DNA of 10,810 nt from a bacterium (GTDB taxonomy: Bacteria > Electryoneota > Electryoneia > Electryoneales > Electryoneaceae). The stretch is from the NCBI GenBank assembly GCA_028278125.1, contig JANQEY010000328.1, positions 1-10,810 of the forward strand, written 5' to 3'. Positions 1-6,875 of the stretch are shown in pieces. Under the pieces are notes generated by a model. It had not been told where the DNA came from. It was given only the letters and a program-made list of their open reading frames with translations, and searched no databases. The position numbers were made by a program, and so were the translations under genes. Each line of letters starts with the position of its first letter. Position 1 is the stretch's first letter.

Positions 1-846
1 TATCTCAGGGCCTTTGGTCATAACCATCCGAGGTTGTTACCTGTTAACGACCGCATCGGACGCTGGCACCTCAATGCATATGAGATGAAAATTGATGAGA
101 CGCCTTATTGGCACCTGCTCAATGCCTTGAAACAATATGCCAGTTCCATTGAAATTATAGAGGAGCACCATGGAGTAACTGATCCGCGTCTGATAAGCCC
201 GCTCTATGGCCTCACTTTAACCAGCTATGAGATGGCCCTGCATGCGGTTAACGCCCCGGATTTTGAAGAAATTTATATGAGTACAATGAGGTTTAAACGG
301 ACGGAAAGCCTGCTGATGCTGAATACAAGAAACAGACAGGAGATATTGAATCGAAGTTTCATCCGAGGAAAAAAAGCCATGGAACGGATCATTGGTATTA
401 TTTCAAATAACTCACAATCTCCTGTTGATTCCCAAGCCATCGCCATGACGCACCTTGGCGACTGGTTTCTTTTATTCAACCAAAAGCGTACAGCCCTGAA
501 AAGATACAAACAGGCTTATGAGTTGTTAAATAATAACGATGAATCGAATACAGAAGATGTCAATCAACTATTCAGCAGACCCAAGTCATTGCCTGCTATT
601 CAAATGCCTCTGATGTATAAGAAGGTGAAGAAGGATAAATATGTTGTTGCTTCCTTTGATGTAACCGAAACCGGCAGACCCAAGCATATTGAAATAGTCG
701 AAACAAACCCTGAGGATGAAAATAACAGACGTTTTATCCGGCGTGCAAAGAAGGTCATCAAAGCAGGGCTCTTCAGACCCAGATTTGAAAATGGCCAGGC
801 CGTTGCAACGAATAATTTTCATGTGCGCTATGTATTTGAAGAATAA
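1..846 (+). CDS. TonB C-terminal-domain-like protein with helical (TPR-like) region, 5'-truncated by window edge
   Basis: The reading frame is open from the first base and ends in TAA at 844-846, leaving 281 visible residues. The gene therefore starts outside the window; the TTG at 34 is probably an internal leucine. The N-terminal two thirds is mostly helical, and a stretch near visible residues 145-180 (THLGDWFLLFNQKRTALKRY) looks like a TPR helix pair. The last ~85 residues resemble a TonB-type C-terminal domain: a strand (YVVASFDVTETGRPKHIEIV) with the typical V-x-x-x-G-R-P turn, a helix rich in R and K, then F-R-P-R-F-E-N-G and a final strand. Such domains act in periplasmic energy transduction or as general periplasmic modules. 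No signal peptide or membrane anchor can be seen because the N terminus is missing. Domain call moderately sure; function unknown. Confidence 0.75.
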   Translation, partial: YLRAFGHNHPRLLPVNDRIGRWHLNAYEMKIDETPYWHLLNALKQYASSIEIIEEHHGVTDPRLISPLYGLTLTSYEMALHAVNAPDFEEIYMSTMRFKRTESLLMLNTRNRQEILNRSFIRGKKAMERIIGIISNNSQSPVDSQAIAMTHLGDWFLLFNQKRTALKRYKQAYELLNNNDESNTEDVNQLFSRPKSLPAIQMPLMYKKVKKDKYVVASFDVTETGRPKHIEIVETNPEDENNRRFIRRAKKVIKAGLFRPRFENGQAVATNNFHVRYVFEE

Positions 847-884
847 GTACAAACATCGGGATACGGTGAACGTTCAACGGGAGA

Positions 885-900
885 CGTTATTAAAATAACG
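885..900 (+). terminator. Small hairpin downstream of the TonB-like gene, weak terminator candidate
   Basis: CGTTAT, loop TAAA, ATAACG forms a perfect 6-bp stem about 40 bp after the stop codon of the upstream gene. The following bases (AAACTTTATT) are AT-rich but not a clean T-tract, and the stem has few GC pairs. Termination here is possible but not strongly supported. Confidence 0.25.
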
Positions 901-936
901 AAACTTTATTCAACTTAACTTGTCAATCTTCTGATT

Positions 937-960
937 CCCGTACCCCGTACCCCGTACCCC
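937..960. repeat. Tandem repeat, three copies of CCCGTAC plus CCC
   Basis: Three perfect head-to-tail copies of the 7-mer CCCGTAC lie at 937-943, 944-950 and 951-957, followed by CCC. The tract is GC-rich in an otherwise AT-rich intergenic gap between the TonB-like gene and ridA. The period of 7 and the position outside genes point to a microsatellite-like or intergenic repeat rather than coding sequence. No role is evident; the ridA start lies about 85 bp downstream. Confidence 0.85.
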
Positions 961-1043
961 TCGGCACGAGCCACATTACACACCTATTGATGTCTGGTAC
1001 CATTGCTTTGTCAGCATAGTATATTTAATAGAGAATGAATCGT

Positions 1044-1430
1044 ATGTCTCATGAAATAATTTCTACTCCGAATGCACCACAAGCAATTGGAACCTATTCA
1101 CAGGCTGTCAGGGTCGATAACACCGTTTATCTTTCCGGACAAATACCGTTGTTACCCGATACCATGGAATTAACAGAGGGTGATATGCACAGACAGATCT
1201 GCCAGGTATTTGATAATCTATCCGCAGTCAGCACAGCTGCAGGTGGTTCACTTTCGAACATTGTCAAACTCACCATCTACCTGACCGATTTACAACACTT
1301 TCCCTTGGTGAACGAAGTGATGGCAGAATATTTTCAGAAACCTTATCCGGCAAGGGCAGCCGTCGGTGTCGCAGCACTACCGAAAAACGCCCAAGTTGAA
1401 ATGGACGCCATTTTAGTACTCCATCCATAA
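1044..1430 (+). CDS. ridA: RidA family 2-iminobutanoate/2-iminopropanoate deaminase
   Basis: RidA hydrolyses reactive enamine/imine intermediates released by PLP enzymes such as threonine dehydratase, sparing other PLP enzymes from damage; it is a cytosolic trimer. The start at 1044 gives 128 aa, the usual RidA length. It has GAGA at 1031-1034 nine bases upstream, whereas the ATG at 1035 sits directly on that motif. Family marks are the N-terminal [12 protein letters not shown], the strand VYLSGQIPL, the motif KLTIYLTDL and the signature [24 protein letters not shown]104 corresponds to the substrate-carboxylate-binding Arg105 of enteric RidA; Y18, G32 and E119 also match expected active-site positions. 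recG follows 17 bp downstream, a pairing common in Gammaproteobacteria where ridA often lies between spoT and recG; spoT is not visible here. Confidence 0.95.
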   Translation: MSHEIISTPNAPQAIGTYSQAVRVDNTVYLSGQIPLLPDTMELTEGDMHRQICQVFDNLSAVSTAAGGSLSNIVKLTIYLTDLQHFPLVNEVMAEYFQKPYPARAAVGVAALPKNAQVEMDAILVLHP

Positions 1431-1447
1431 ACCTGTATCGGAAGGTC

Positions 1448-3544
1448 GTGGGCAAGATCCAGTCCCAAAAACTGGCAACACCTGTTGCGGCACTGGCAGG
1501 CATCGGCACAAAACTGGAACCCAAACTGCATCGTCTGGGTATTCACACCATACAGGATCTGTTATTCCACCTCCCCTATCGATATATTGATCGTACCCAT
1601 TTAACACCGATAGGCGCCCTGGAACCGGGGAAAGAAGCCTTGACGCAAGGCGTTATTGAGTTGACTCAGGTCCATTATGGCAAACGTCGTTCCCTGCTTT
1701 GCCGTATCAGCGATGGTACCGGGGCCCTGACCCTCAGATTTTTTCATTTCACCAAATTACAGCAATCAAGGCTGATTAAAGAATCCTGCATCCGTTGCTG
1801 GGGAACACCGCGCAGGGGTTCAACTACGGTGGAAATGGTGCATCCCGAATATCAGCATATTTCTCCAGATGCCTTGGACGATATAGAGAAAACACTGACA
1901 CCTGTCTATCCGGCAACAGACGGTCTGGGTCAGGGAAGATTACGTAGATTAACGGATCAGGCGTTAATCGCCCTCAATCAGGACAATACCCAACTTACCG
2001 AATTACTCCCCGAGCAAATCCTGGACAATCACAAACTGACAGTTCTGGCTGATGCCTTGCGCTATGTCCACCGCCCGCCTCCGGATGCGGATATTGAATC
2101 GCTCATGGCAGGCAAACACTCAGCCCAACAACGACTCGCCTTTGAAGAATTATTGGCGCATCACCTCAGCTTACGTGTCTTTCGTGATACCATTCAAAAA
2201 CAACAGGCCAGTCCTTTGGATCCGTCGAACTGCCATGTTAACGATTTCATCAGCCAGCTTCCTTTTGAATTAACTTCAGCACAAACACAGGTATTAAAAG
2301 AAATCCGGCAGGACATCCGTCATGACATACCCATGCTGAGACTGGTGCAAGGTGATGTTGGTTCCGGTAAGACAGTGCTCGCTGCGATTGCCGCTTTACA
2401 GGCAATTGATGCGGGCTTTCAGGTAGCATACATGGCCCCGACTGAATTATTAGCTGAACAGCACTATACCAATTTTTTACAATGGTTCTCAGATTTCAAC
2501 ATTAAGATAACTTTGCTTTCGGGAAAAATAAATCGTTCTGAAAGACAGATCAGATTACATGACATCGCTGAAACAAAGCCCCTTATGGTTATAGGGACTC
2601 ACGCATTATTTCAGGAGAATGTAAAATTTGGACGGTTAGGGTTTATCATCATTGATGAACAGCACCGTTTTGGCGTTCATCAACGTCTGGCATTACTGGA
2701 AAAAGGCTCAAGCCGGTCTGCATTTCCTCATCAGTTAATTATGACAGCAACACCCATCCCACGAACACTGGCCATGACCGTTTTCGCTGATCTGGATATC
2801 TCCGTCATTGATAAACTTCCTCCGGGAAGACAACCGGTCAATACAGTCGTTATCTCAAATGATAAACGAGCTGAAATCACCAAAAGAATCAGCAGTATTT
2901 GTACACAAGGCCGTCAGGTCTATTGGGTATGCACCCTGATCGATGAATCCGAAACAATACAGTCACAAGCCGCCAGTGATACCTATCAGGCTTTAAGCAG
3001 TGCATTACCGGATTTAAATATCGGTCTGATCCATGGACGGATGAAAAGTGCAGATAAAGAGCAAATTATGACAGCGTATAAATCCCACCATATTGATGTG
3101 CTGGTTGCGACAACGGTTATTGAGGTTGGGGTCGACGTACCAACGGCCAGTTTGATGATTATCGAAAATGCCGAGCGTCTTGGACTGTCTCAATTACATC
3201 AATTAAGAGGGCGGGTAGGGAGAGGCAATCAACAAAGCGATTGTGTATTGATGTATCAACCGCCATTGTCCGATCTGGCGCAACAGCGGCTGGAGATAAT
3301 GCGTACAACGACGGATGGATTTGAAATTGCCAGAAAGGATATGGAATTACGCGGTCCGGGAGAAATACTGGGGATAAGACAGACAGGTTTGCCTGAAATG
3401 CGTATTGCTGATTTGATGCGCGATGCTACACTTATGCCCCGGGTTCAGGATGCGGCACAATATTTACTGACAAACTATCCGGACAGAATTGAACCATTGA
3501 TTGATCGATGGATAACAAATAAACCCGATTATGGAAAGGTCTGA
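1448..3544 (+). CDS. recG: ATP-dependent DNA helicase RecG
   Basis: RecG is a double-stranded DNA translocase that remodels stalled replication forks and branch-migrates Holliday junctions. The 698 aa match the usual ~690. The N-terminal wedge/OB region includes HLPYRYIDRTHLTPI and runs to about residue 250. The SF2 motor follows: Walker A GDVGSGKT at 302-309, the Walker B box DEQH at 403-406, MTATPIPRT from 432, and motif VI QLHQLRGRVGRG at 582-593. The C-terminal TRG region holds ARKDMELRGPGEILGIRQTG. The start is GTG; no other start codon fits, and the residues just after it align with the start of E. coli RecG. GGAAGG at 1440-1445 lies unusually close to the GTG and may be the ribosome site. 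It probably shares a transcript with ridA. The frame is intact with no missing motif. Confidence 0.97.
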   Translation: MGKIQSQKLATPVAALAGIGTKLEPKLHRLGIHTIQDLLFHLPYRYIDRTHLTPIGALEPGKEALTQGVIELTQVHYGKRRSLLCRISDGTGALTLRFFHFTKLQQSRLIKESCIRCWGTPRRGSTTVEMVHPEYQHISPDALDDIEKTLTPVYPATDGLGQGRLRRLTDQALIALNQDNTQLTELLPEQILDNHKLTVLADALRYVHRPPPDADIESLMAGKHSAQQRLAFEELLAHHLSLRVFRDTIQKQQASPLDPSNCHVNDFISQLPFELTSAQTQVLKEIRQDIRHDIPMLRLVQGDVGSGKTVLAAIAALQAIDAGFQVAYMAPTELLAEQHYTNFLQWFSDFNIKITLLSGKINRSERQIRLHDIAETKPLMVIGTHALFQENVKFGRLGFIIIDEQHRFGVHQRLALLEKGSSRSAFPHQLIMTATPIPRTLAMTVFADLDISVIDKLPPGRQPVNTVVISNDKRAEITKRISSICTQGRQVYWVCTLIDESETIQSQAASDTYQALSSALPDLNIGLIHGRMKSADKEQIMTAYKSHHIDVLVATTVIEVGVDVPTASLMIIENAERLGLSQLHQLRGRVGRGNQQSDCVLMYQPPLSDLAQQRLEIMRTTTDGFEIARKDMELRGPGEILGIRQTGLPEMRIADLMRDATLMPRVQDAAQYLLTNYPDRIEPLIDRWITNKPDYGKV

Positions 3545-3566
3545 GAATCTGTCATATATTAAAATA

Positions 3567-3790
3567 GCCACAGAGGGCACAGAGGAAAAAACGAAGTCAA
3601 CAGTGATATGAAACAAGTGTTAATGGAGCCAACGATATCTATGACTTACTACTCCTGTGTTTGATATAAGCTTAGCTATTATTATAGTGGTAACTGTAAA
3701 CAATTGAAGGTTCAAGATGTATTATAGAAAAATGTACCATTATGATTTTTGATTTATATTATTCTCTGTGTGCTCTGTGATCTCTGTAGC
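3567..3790. repeat. Inverted-repeat (MITE-like) element with CACAGAG 9-bp-period arms
   Basis: The left arm, 3567-3585, reads GCCACAGAG GGCACAGAG G. The right arm, 3764-3790, on the opposite strand reads GCTACAGAG ATCACAGAG CACACAGAG. Both ends therefore carry GC-N-ACAGAG followed by further NNCACAGAG units with a 9-bp period, arranged as terminal inverted repeats about 224 bp apart. The interior is AT-rich and has no ORF of note. The 7-mer ATATATT flanks both sides (3554-3560 and 3792-3798), possibly a target duplication but low in complexity. Similar CACAGAG/CACGGAG intergenic repeats are, from memory, widespread in environmental bacterial genomes. No transposase is present, so any mobility would be in trans. 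Confidence 0.6.
3661..3688 (+). promoter_or_regulatory. Candidate sigma70-type promoter upstream of ubiA
   Basis: TTGATA (3661-3666) and TATAGT (3683-3688) are separated by 16 bp and lie about 130 bp before the ubiA start, inside the AT-rich interior of the inverted-repeat element. Both hexamers are close to consensus, but AT-rich DNA yields such matches by chance. If real, the element would supply the promoter for ubiA and the carboxypeptidase gene. Confidence 0.25.
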
Positions 3791-3816
3791 AATATATTCT
3801 TTGGAAAAATAGTAAC

Positions 3817-4770
3817 ATGACCGGGAATGAATACTGGCTTTTAACAAAACGGCTCTCTCAACAATACAGGGAAACGTTTTCTCACTGGCTTCACGAAAAT
3901 GGACCGGTTATCAGGGAGAAATGGCAACTCTATGCACAATTAATGCGAATGGATAAACCAATAGGGACATTACTTTTACTCTGGCCAACTTTATGGGGCT
4001 TATGGATAGCGGCCGAAGGTCTGCCCTCTATGCACCTGCTTTTCGTATTTATTGTTGGCGTTTTTCTGACCCGCTCTGCAGGTTGTGTCATGAACGATTA
4101 TGCCGATCGTGATTTTGATCGCTATGTTCAAAGAACACGCTCAAGACCATTAACCACAGGGAAAGTCAACACACAGGAAGCCTTCTATTTAATCTTTGGC
4201 CTGTTGATGACAGCCTTTTTATTAGTGTTGACGACCAACCGTCTGACGATACTTTTATCGTTTGTTGCCATACCTCTTGCCGGAATCTATCCCTTCATGA
4301 AGCGTTATACCTATGTACCACAATTTTTTCAGGGACTGGCTTTCAGTTGGGGTATCCCCATGGCCTTCGCAGCCGCAACCAATACGATTCCGCAAATTGC
4401 ATGGCTGCTGCTCGTTGCTAATATTCTCTGGGGCATGATCTATGACACAATTTATGCCATGGTCGACCGTGAATACGACATCAAGATCGGTGTCAAATCC
4501 ACGGCTATTTTATTCGACGATAATGATCGCTTGTTTATAGGTATCCTGCAGCTAATGATGTTAATGGTGCTTATATTAGTCGGAAAACAGCTCATCCTTG
4601 GCTGGTATTTTTACTCTGCGCTTCTGATAGTATTGGGACTCATGATTTATCATCAATATCTGATTAAAGATAGAGATCAGGCTCAATGTTTCAGGGCTTT
4701 TTTAAATAATAACTGGTTAGGGACTGTTGTGTTTGCCGGATTAGTATTACACTATCTGCCGAAGAACTGA
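3817..4770 (+). CDS. ubiA: 4-hydroxybenzoate polyprenyltransferase
   Basis: UbiA is an inner-membrane enzyme that prenylates 4-hydroxybenzoate, an early step of ubiquinone synthesis. The first Mg-diphosphate motif is N93-D94-Y-A-D97-R-D-F-D101 and the second region is YDTIYAMVDREYDIKIGVKS from residue 209, with D210, D217 and D221. MRMDKPIGTLLLLWPTLWGLW and YPFMKRYTYVPQ are nearly identical to enteric UbiA, as is the C-terminal FRAFLNNNWLG. Hydrophobic segments throughout fit the usual eight to nine membrane helices. At 317 aa it is about 27 residues longer than E. coli UbiA, all at the N terminus (polar, residues ~1-35). The ATG at 3817 has only a weak upstream TTGGAAA, so a later start is possible. 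ubiC, often the upstream partner, is absent here. The M14 gene begins 2 bp after the stop, implying cotranscription. Confidence 0.96.
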   Translation: MTGNEYWLLTKRLSQQYRETFSHWLHENGPVIREKWQLYAQLMRMDKPIGTLLLLWPTLWGLWIAAEGLPSMHLLFVFIVGVFLTRSAGCVMNDYADRDFDRYVQRTRSRPLTTGKVNTQEAFYLIFGLLMTAFLLVLTTNRLTILLSFVAIPLAGIYPFMKRYTYVPQFFQGLAFSWGIPMAFAAATNTIPQIAWLLLVANILWGMIYDTIYAMVDREYDIKIGVKSTAILFDDNDRLFIGILQLMMLMVLILVGKQLILGWYFYSALLIVLGLMIYHQYLIKDRDQAQCFRAFLNNNWLGTVVFAGLVLHYLPKN

Positions 4771-4772
4771 TT

Positions 4773-5675
4773 ATGCTACTAACACGATATACTTTTCTGT
4801 CCGGTTTGTTACTGTCATTTTCGGCAGCCGCTGCTGATCCGGTTGAACAAGACAGGCTTGTTGAACTCGAGTGTCAGCGTATCGCAAATAAACTTGCCAG
4901 CGTGACTTATGATGAATGCCTCTCACGCCAGCTGATTACCAGTACCGGTTTATCTATACAAGGCGCCCCTATTCTTTATAAGGAATATCCCCCATTGAAT
5001 ACACGCCAACCCCTGGGCCGGGTGCTGCTGATAGGGGGTATTCATGGTGATGAGTATTCCTCAGTCAGTGTCGTCTTTAAATGGATGAGGACACTGGATA
5101 AACATCATTCCGGTATGTTCCATTGGCATATCGTCCCATTGCTCAATCCGGACGGTTTATTACGCAAAAAATCTCAACGGATGAATGCTAACAATGTTGA
5201 TTTAAATCGTAACTTTCCAATGCAGGACTGGGAAACCACTACTCACGATTATTGGGTTAATAAAACCAGCAGCAATCCACGGCGCTATCCCGGAACAAGT
5301 CCCTTAAGTGAACCGGAGTCAAGCTGGCTGGTTGAAGAGATCGATCTTTTTCAGCCCGATATAATCGTGTCCGTCCATGCCCCCCATGGCGTCATTGATT
5401 ATGATGGCCCCAAGAACGGCCCCTACAAGCTAGGCAGGCTCTATCTGCAACTGGTAGGAACATACCCCGGCTCGCTGGGTAACTATGCCGGCATACAACA
5501 ACAAATACCTGTAGTGACCATTGAGCTACCCTATGCCGGAATTATGCCTACACCGGCTGAGATATCGCATATCTGGCGGGATCTTGTCAGTTGGCTGTCG
5601 CGCAATATCCAGACAAAACCCTATAGACTGGCGCGAGATCAGGAAACGGAACCCTCAAAGAAAATACGCCACTGA
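4773..5675 (+). CDS. Secreted M14-family zinc carboxypeptidase, candidate peptidoglycan peptide peptidase
   Basis: The protein has 300 aa with a signal peptide (residues 1 to about 21, hydrophobic run ending SAAAA). The M14 catalytic set is complete: zinc ligands H91 and E94 in GGIHGDE, NPDG at 125-128, NNVDLNRNFP from 140 (substrate-binding N145-R146), third zinc ligand H202 in SVHAPHG, and catalytic glutamate E251 in TIELPYAG. It should be a periplasmic metallopeptidase. Bacterial members near this type include MpaA (gamma-D-Glu-mDAP amidase) and the D,L-carboxypeptidases Csd4/Pgp1 that trim peptidoglycan stem peptides; which bond it cuts cannot be told from sequence alone. It follows ubiA by 2 bp, and its 3' end overlaps the convergent YkuD gene by 37 bp, supporting a shared cell-wall theme. 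No terminator is visible at its end. Confidence 0.88.
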   Translation: MLLTRYTFLSGLLLSFSAAAADPVEQDRLVELECQRIANKLASVTYDECLSRQLITSTGLSIQGAPILYKEYPPLNTRQPLGRVLLIGGIHGDEYSSVSVVFKWMRTLDKHHSGMFHWHIVPLLNPDGLLRKKSQRMNANNVDLNRNFPMQDWETTTHDYWVNKTSSNPRRYPGTSPLSEPESSWLVEEIDLFQPDIIVSVHAPHGVIDYDGPKNGPYKLGRLYLQLVGTYPGSLGNYAGIQQQIPVVTIELPYAGIMPTPAEISHIWRDLVSWLSRNIQTKPYRLARDQETEPSKKIRH

Positions 5676-6844
5676 CCATCCTTCTCCATTTTCCAGTATT
5701 GACGCTTTCTGTACTTCCGTCTTGTCGAGTCACTTCTATAATCCTGTTCAAAAGTCACTACCAATATGTTCTGCCCGTCGGGATACAGAAATATACTCGT
5801 CTCTGACAGAGCCACCTTGATATATTTCTTTGAACTGTTTACCCGGCGTTTATACTGAACCCAGCTTTTATAATCCTTCCCCAAACCGGTATATTCCTTT
5901 GAGTAGTGGCTTAAATATAAATCAGTATCCCGGCTTTCCCAATCACGTCGCCATTGCTCAACAAAACTTCTGAACTTTTTCTGACGCTTTAACCATTCAT
6001 CCGTTGTGATCCAATCAATATTCTCAGCCAGAATGACCGGAGTCCGCCTCCCTTTAATATACGGAGCTAATGACATCAAATCCTGATTGCTGACAATAAT
6101 GCAACCGTCACTATCCCTCGGCGGTCGGCTATAGGTATTTCTCGGTGTGCCGTGTAACCAGATCCCATATCCGGTATAGCCATTCTTTCTATCCCATGCA
6201 TTGGGATAATTGATTGGAAATGCTCCATCGCCATACAGATCCGGTAATTCCCGGGGATCAATGAAATCACTGGCAAAATAGACGCCCACAGGTGTTCTTT
6301 GATCTCCCTCTTCAAACTTCCTGAATCCGTTTTTCCCTATGGTGACATAATAGTCACTGAGTAACTTTGGAATACCATTGCTGTTTTCAAAAACATATAA
6401 ACGGGTTTTACTCAGATCGACGATAAGCGCGTATTTATGTGAATCATCCAATTGTACAAAGGAACTGGGTATACTTCCTGTAGCTATTGGAGAATGATAA
6501 TGCTGCCATCGTGCCAGTGCCTCTTCCCGTAACGCGACGATATTATCGTATGGGGCATAAGACAGATTACCGAAATCCGTGATTGGGCGACTACGTGATA
6601 ATAATAAATCAGCATAGACCAATTGAGCCAAACGAAAATTCGGATTCATCCGTACTAAATGTTCAAGATCCGATAATGCTGATTCAATTCGATTACTACG
6701 TATTTGTTCCAGCGCCTTGATCAATAAAGCTTCATGATCATATCCAATACTTTGTGTGGCTGTCGATTGCATGACCAAATCCTGGGCAACAGCACACGTG
6801 AAAGATGTATACAGGACAAAAATAACTTTCAACAATCTTGTCAT
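5639..6844 (-). CDS. Exported YkuD (L,D-transpeptidase-fold) protein with C-terminal NTF2-like domain, Csd6/Pgp2-like
   Basis: The start at 6844 gives 401 aa: the reverse strand has GGAGAG a few bases before this ATG, and it opens directly into a signal peptide (TRLLKVIFVLYTSFTCAVA, probable cut before Q21). The longer start at 6898 would put 18 polar residues ahead of the signal and overlap the upstream gene. Residues ~37-85 look like a TPR-type helical pair. The YkuD domain spans ~137-275, with catalytic H231 (WLHGTPRNTYSRPP) and C248 in SDGC, where many YkuD enzymes have SHGC. Residues ~290-401 form an NTF2-like domain (WESRDTDLYLSHYS, FEQDYRSD) related to that of the upstream gene product. 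This layout resembles Helicobacter Csd6 and Campylobacter Pgp2, L,D-carboxypeptidases that shorten tetrapeptides. Whether this one is a transpeptidase or a carboxypeptidase is open. Confidence 0.88.
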   Translation of the reverse strand: MTRLLKVIFVLYTSFTCAVAQDLVMQSTATQSIGYDHEALLIKALEQIRSNRIESALSDLEHLVRMNPNFRLAQLVYADLLLSRSRPITDFGNLSYAPYDNIVALREEALARWQHYHSPIATGSIPSSFVQLDDSHKYALIVDLSKTRLYVFENSNGIPKLLSDYYVTIGKNGFRKFEEGDQRTPVGVYFASDFIDPRELPDLYGDGAFPINYPNAWDRKNGYTGYGIWLHGTPRNTYSRPPRDSDGCIIVSNQDLMSLAPYIKGRRTPVILAENIDWITTDEWLKRQKKFRSFVEQWRRDWESRDTDLYLSHYSKEYTGLGKDYKSWVQYKRRVNSSKKYIKVALSETSIFLYPDGQNILVVTFEQDYRSDSTRRKYRKRQYWKMEKDGQWRIFFEGSVS

Positions 6845-6875
6845 TATGCTCTCCGCCCTTCCATGCATTTGATTA

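Noticed and set aside
34..36. TTG at 34 as start of the first gene.
   Set aside because: The frame is open to base 1 with plausible coding residues and there is no ribosome site before the TTG, so the gene is more likely truncated by the edge.
963..970. GGCACGAG, which resembles a cloning-adaptor sequence.
   Set aside because: An 8-mer match is easily chance, and the flanking DNA continues naturally into ridA.
1270..1607. Reverse-strand open frames across the ridA-recG junction.
   Set aside because: They lie opposite two well-identified genes, overlap one another in several frames and show no recognisable protein motif.
3554..3798. ATATATT on both sides of the inverted-repeat element as proof of transposition.
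   Set aside because: The 7-mer is low in complexity in AT-rich DNA and the spacing to the two arms is unequal, so it is only suggestive.
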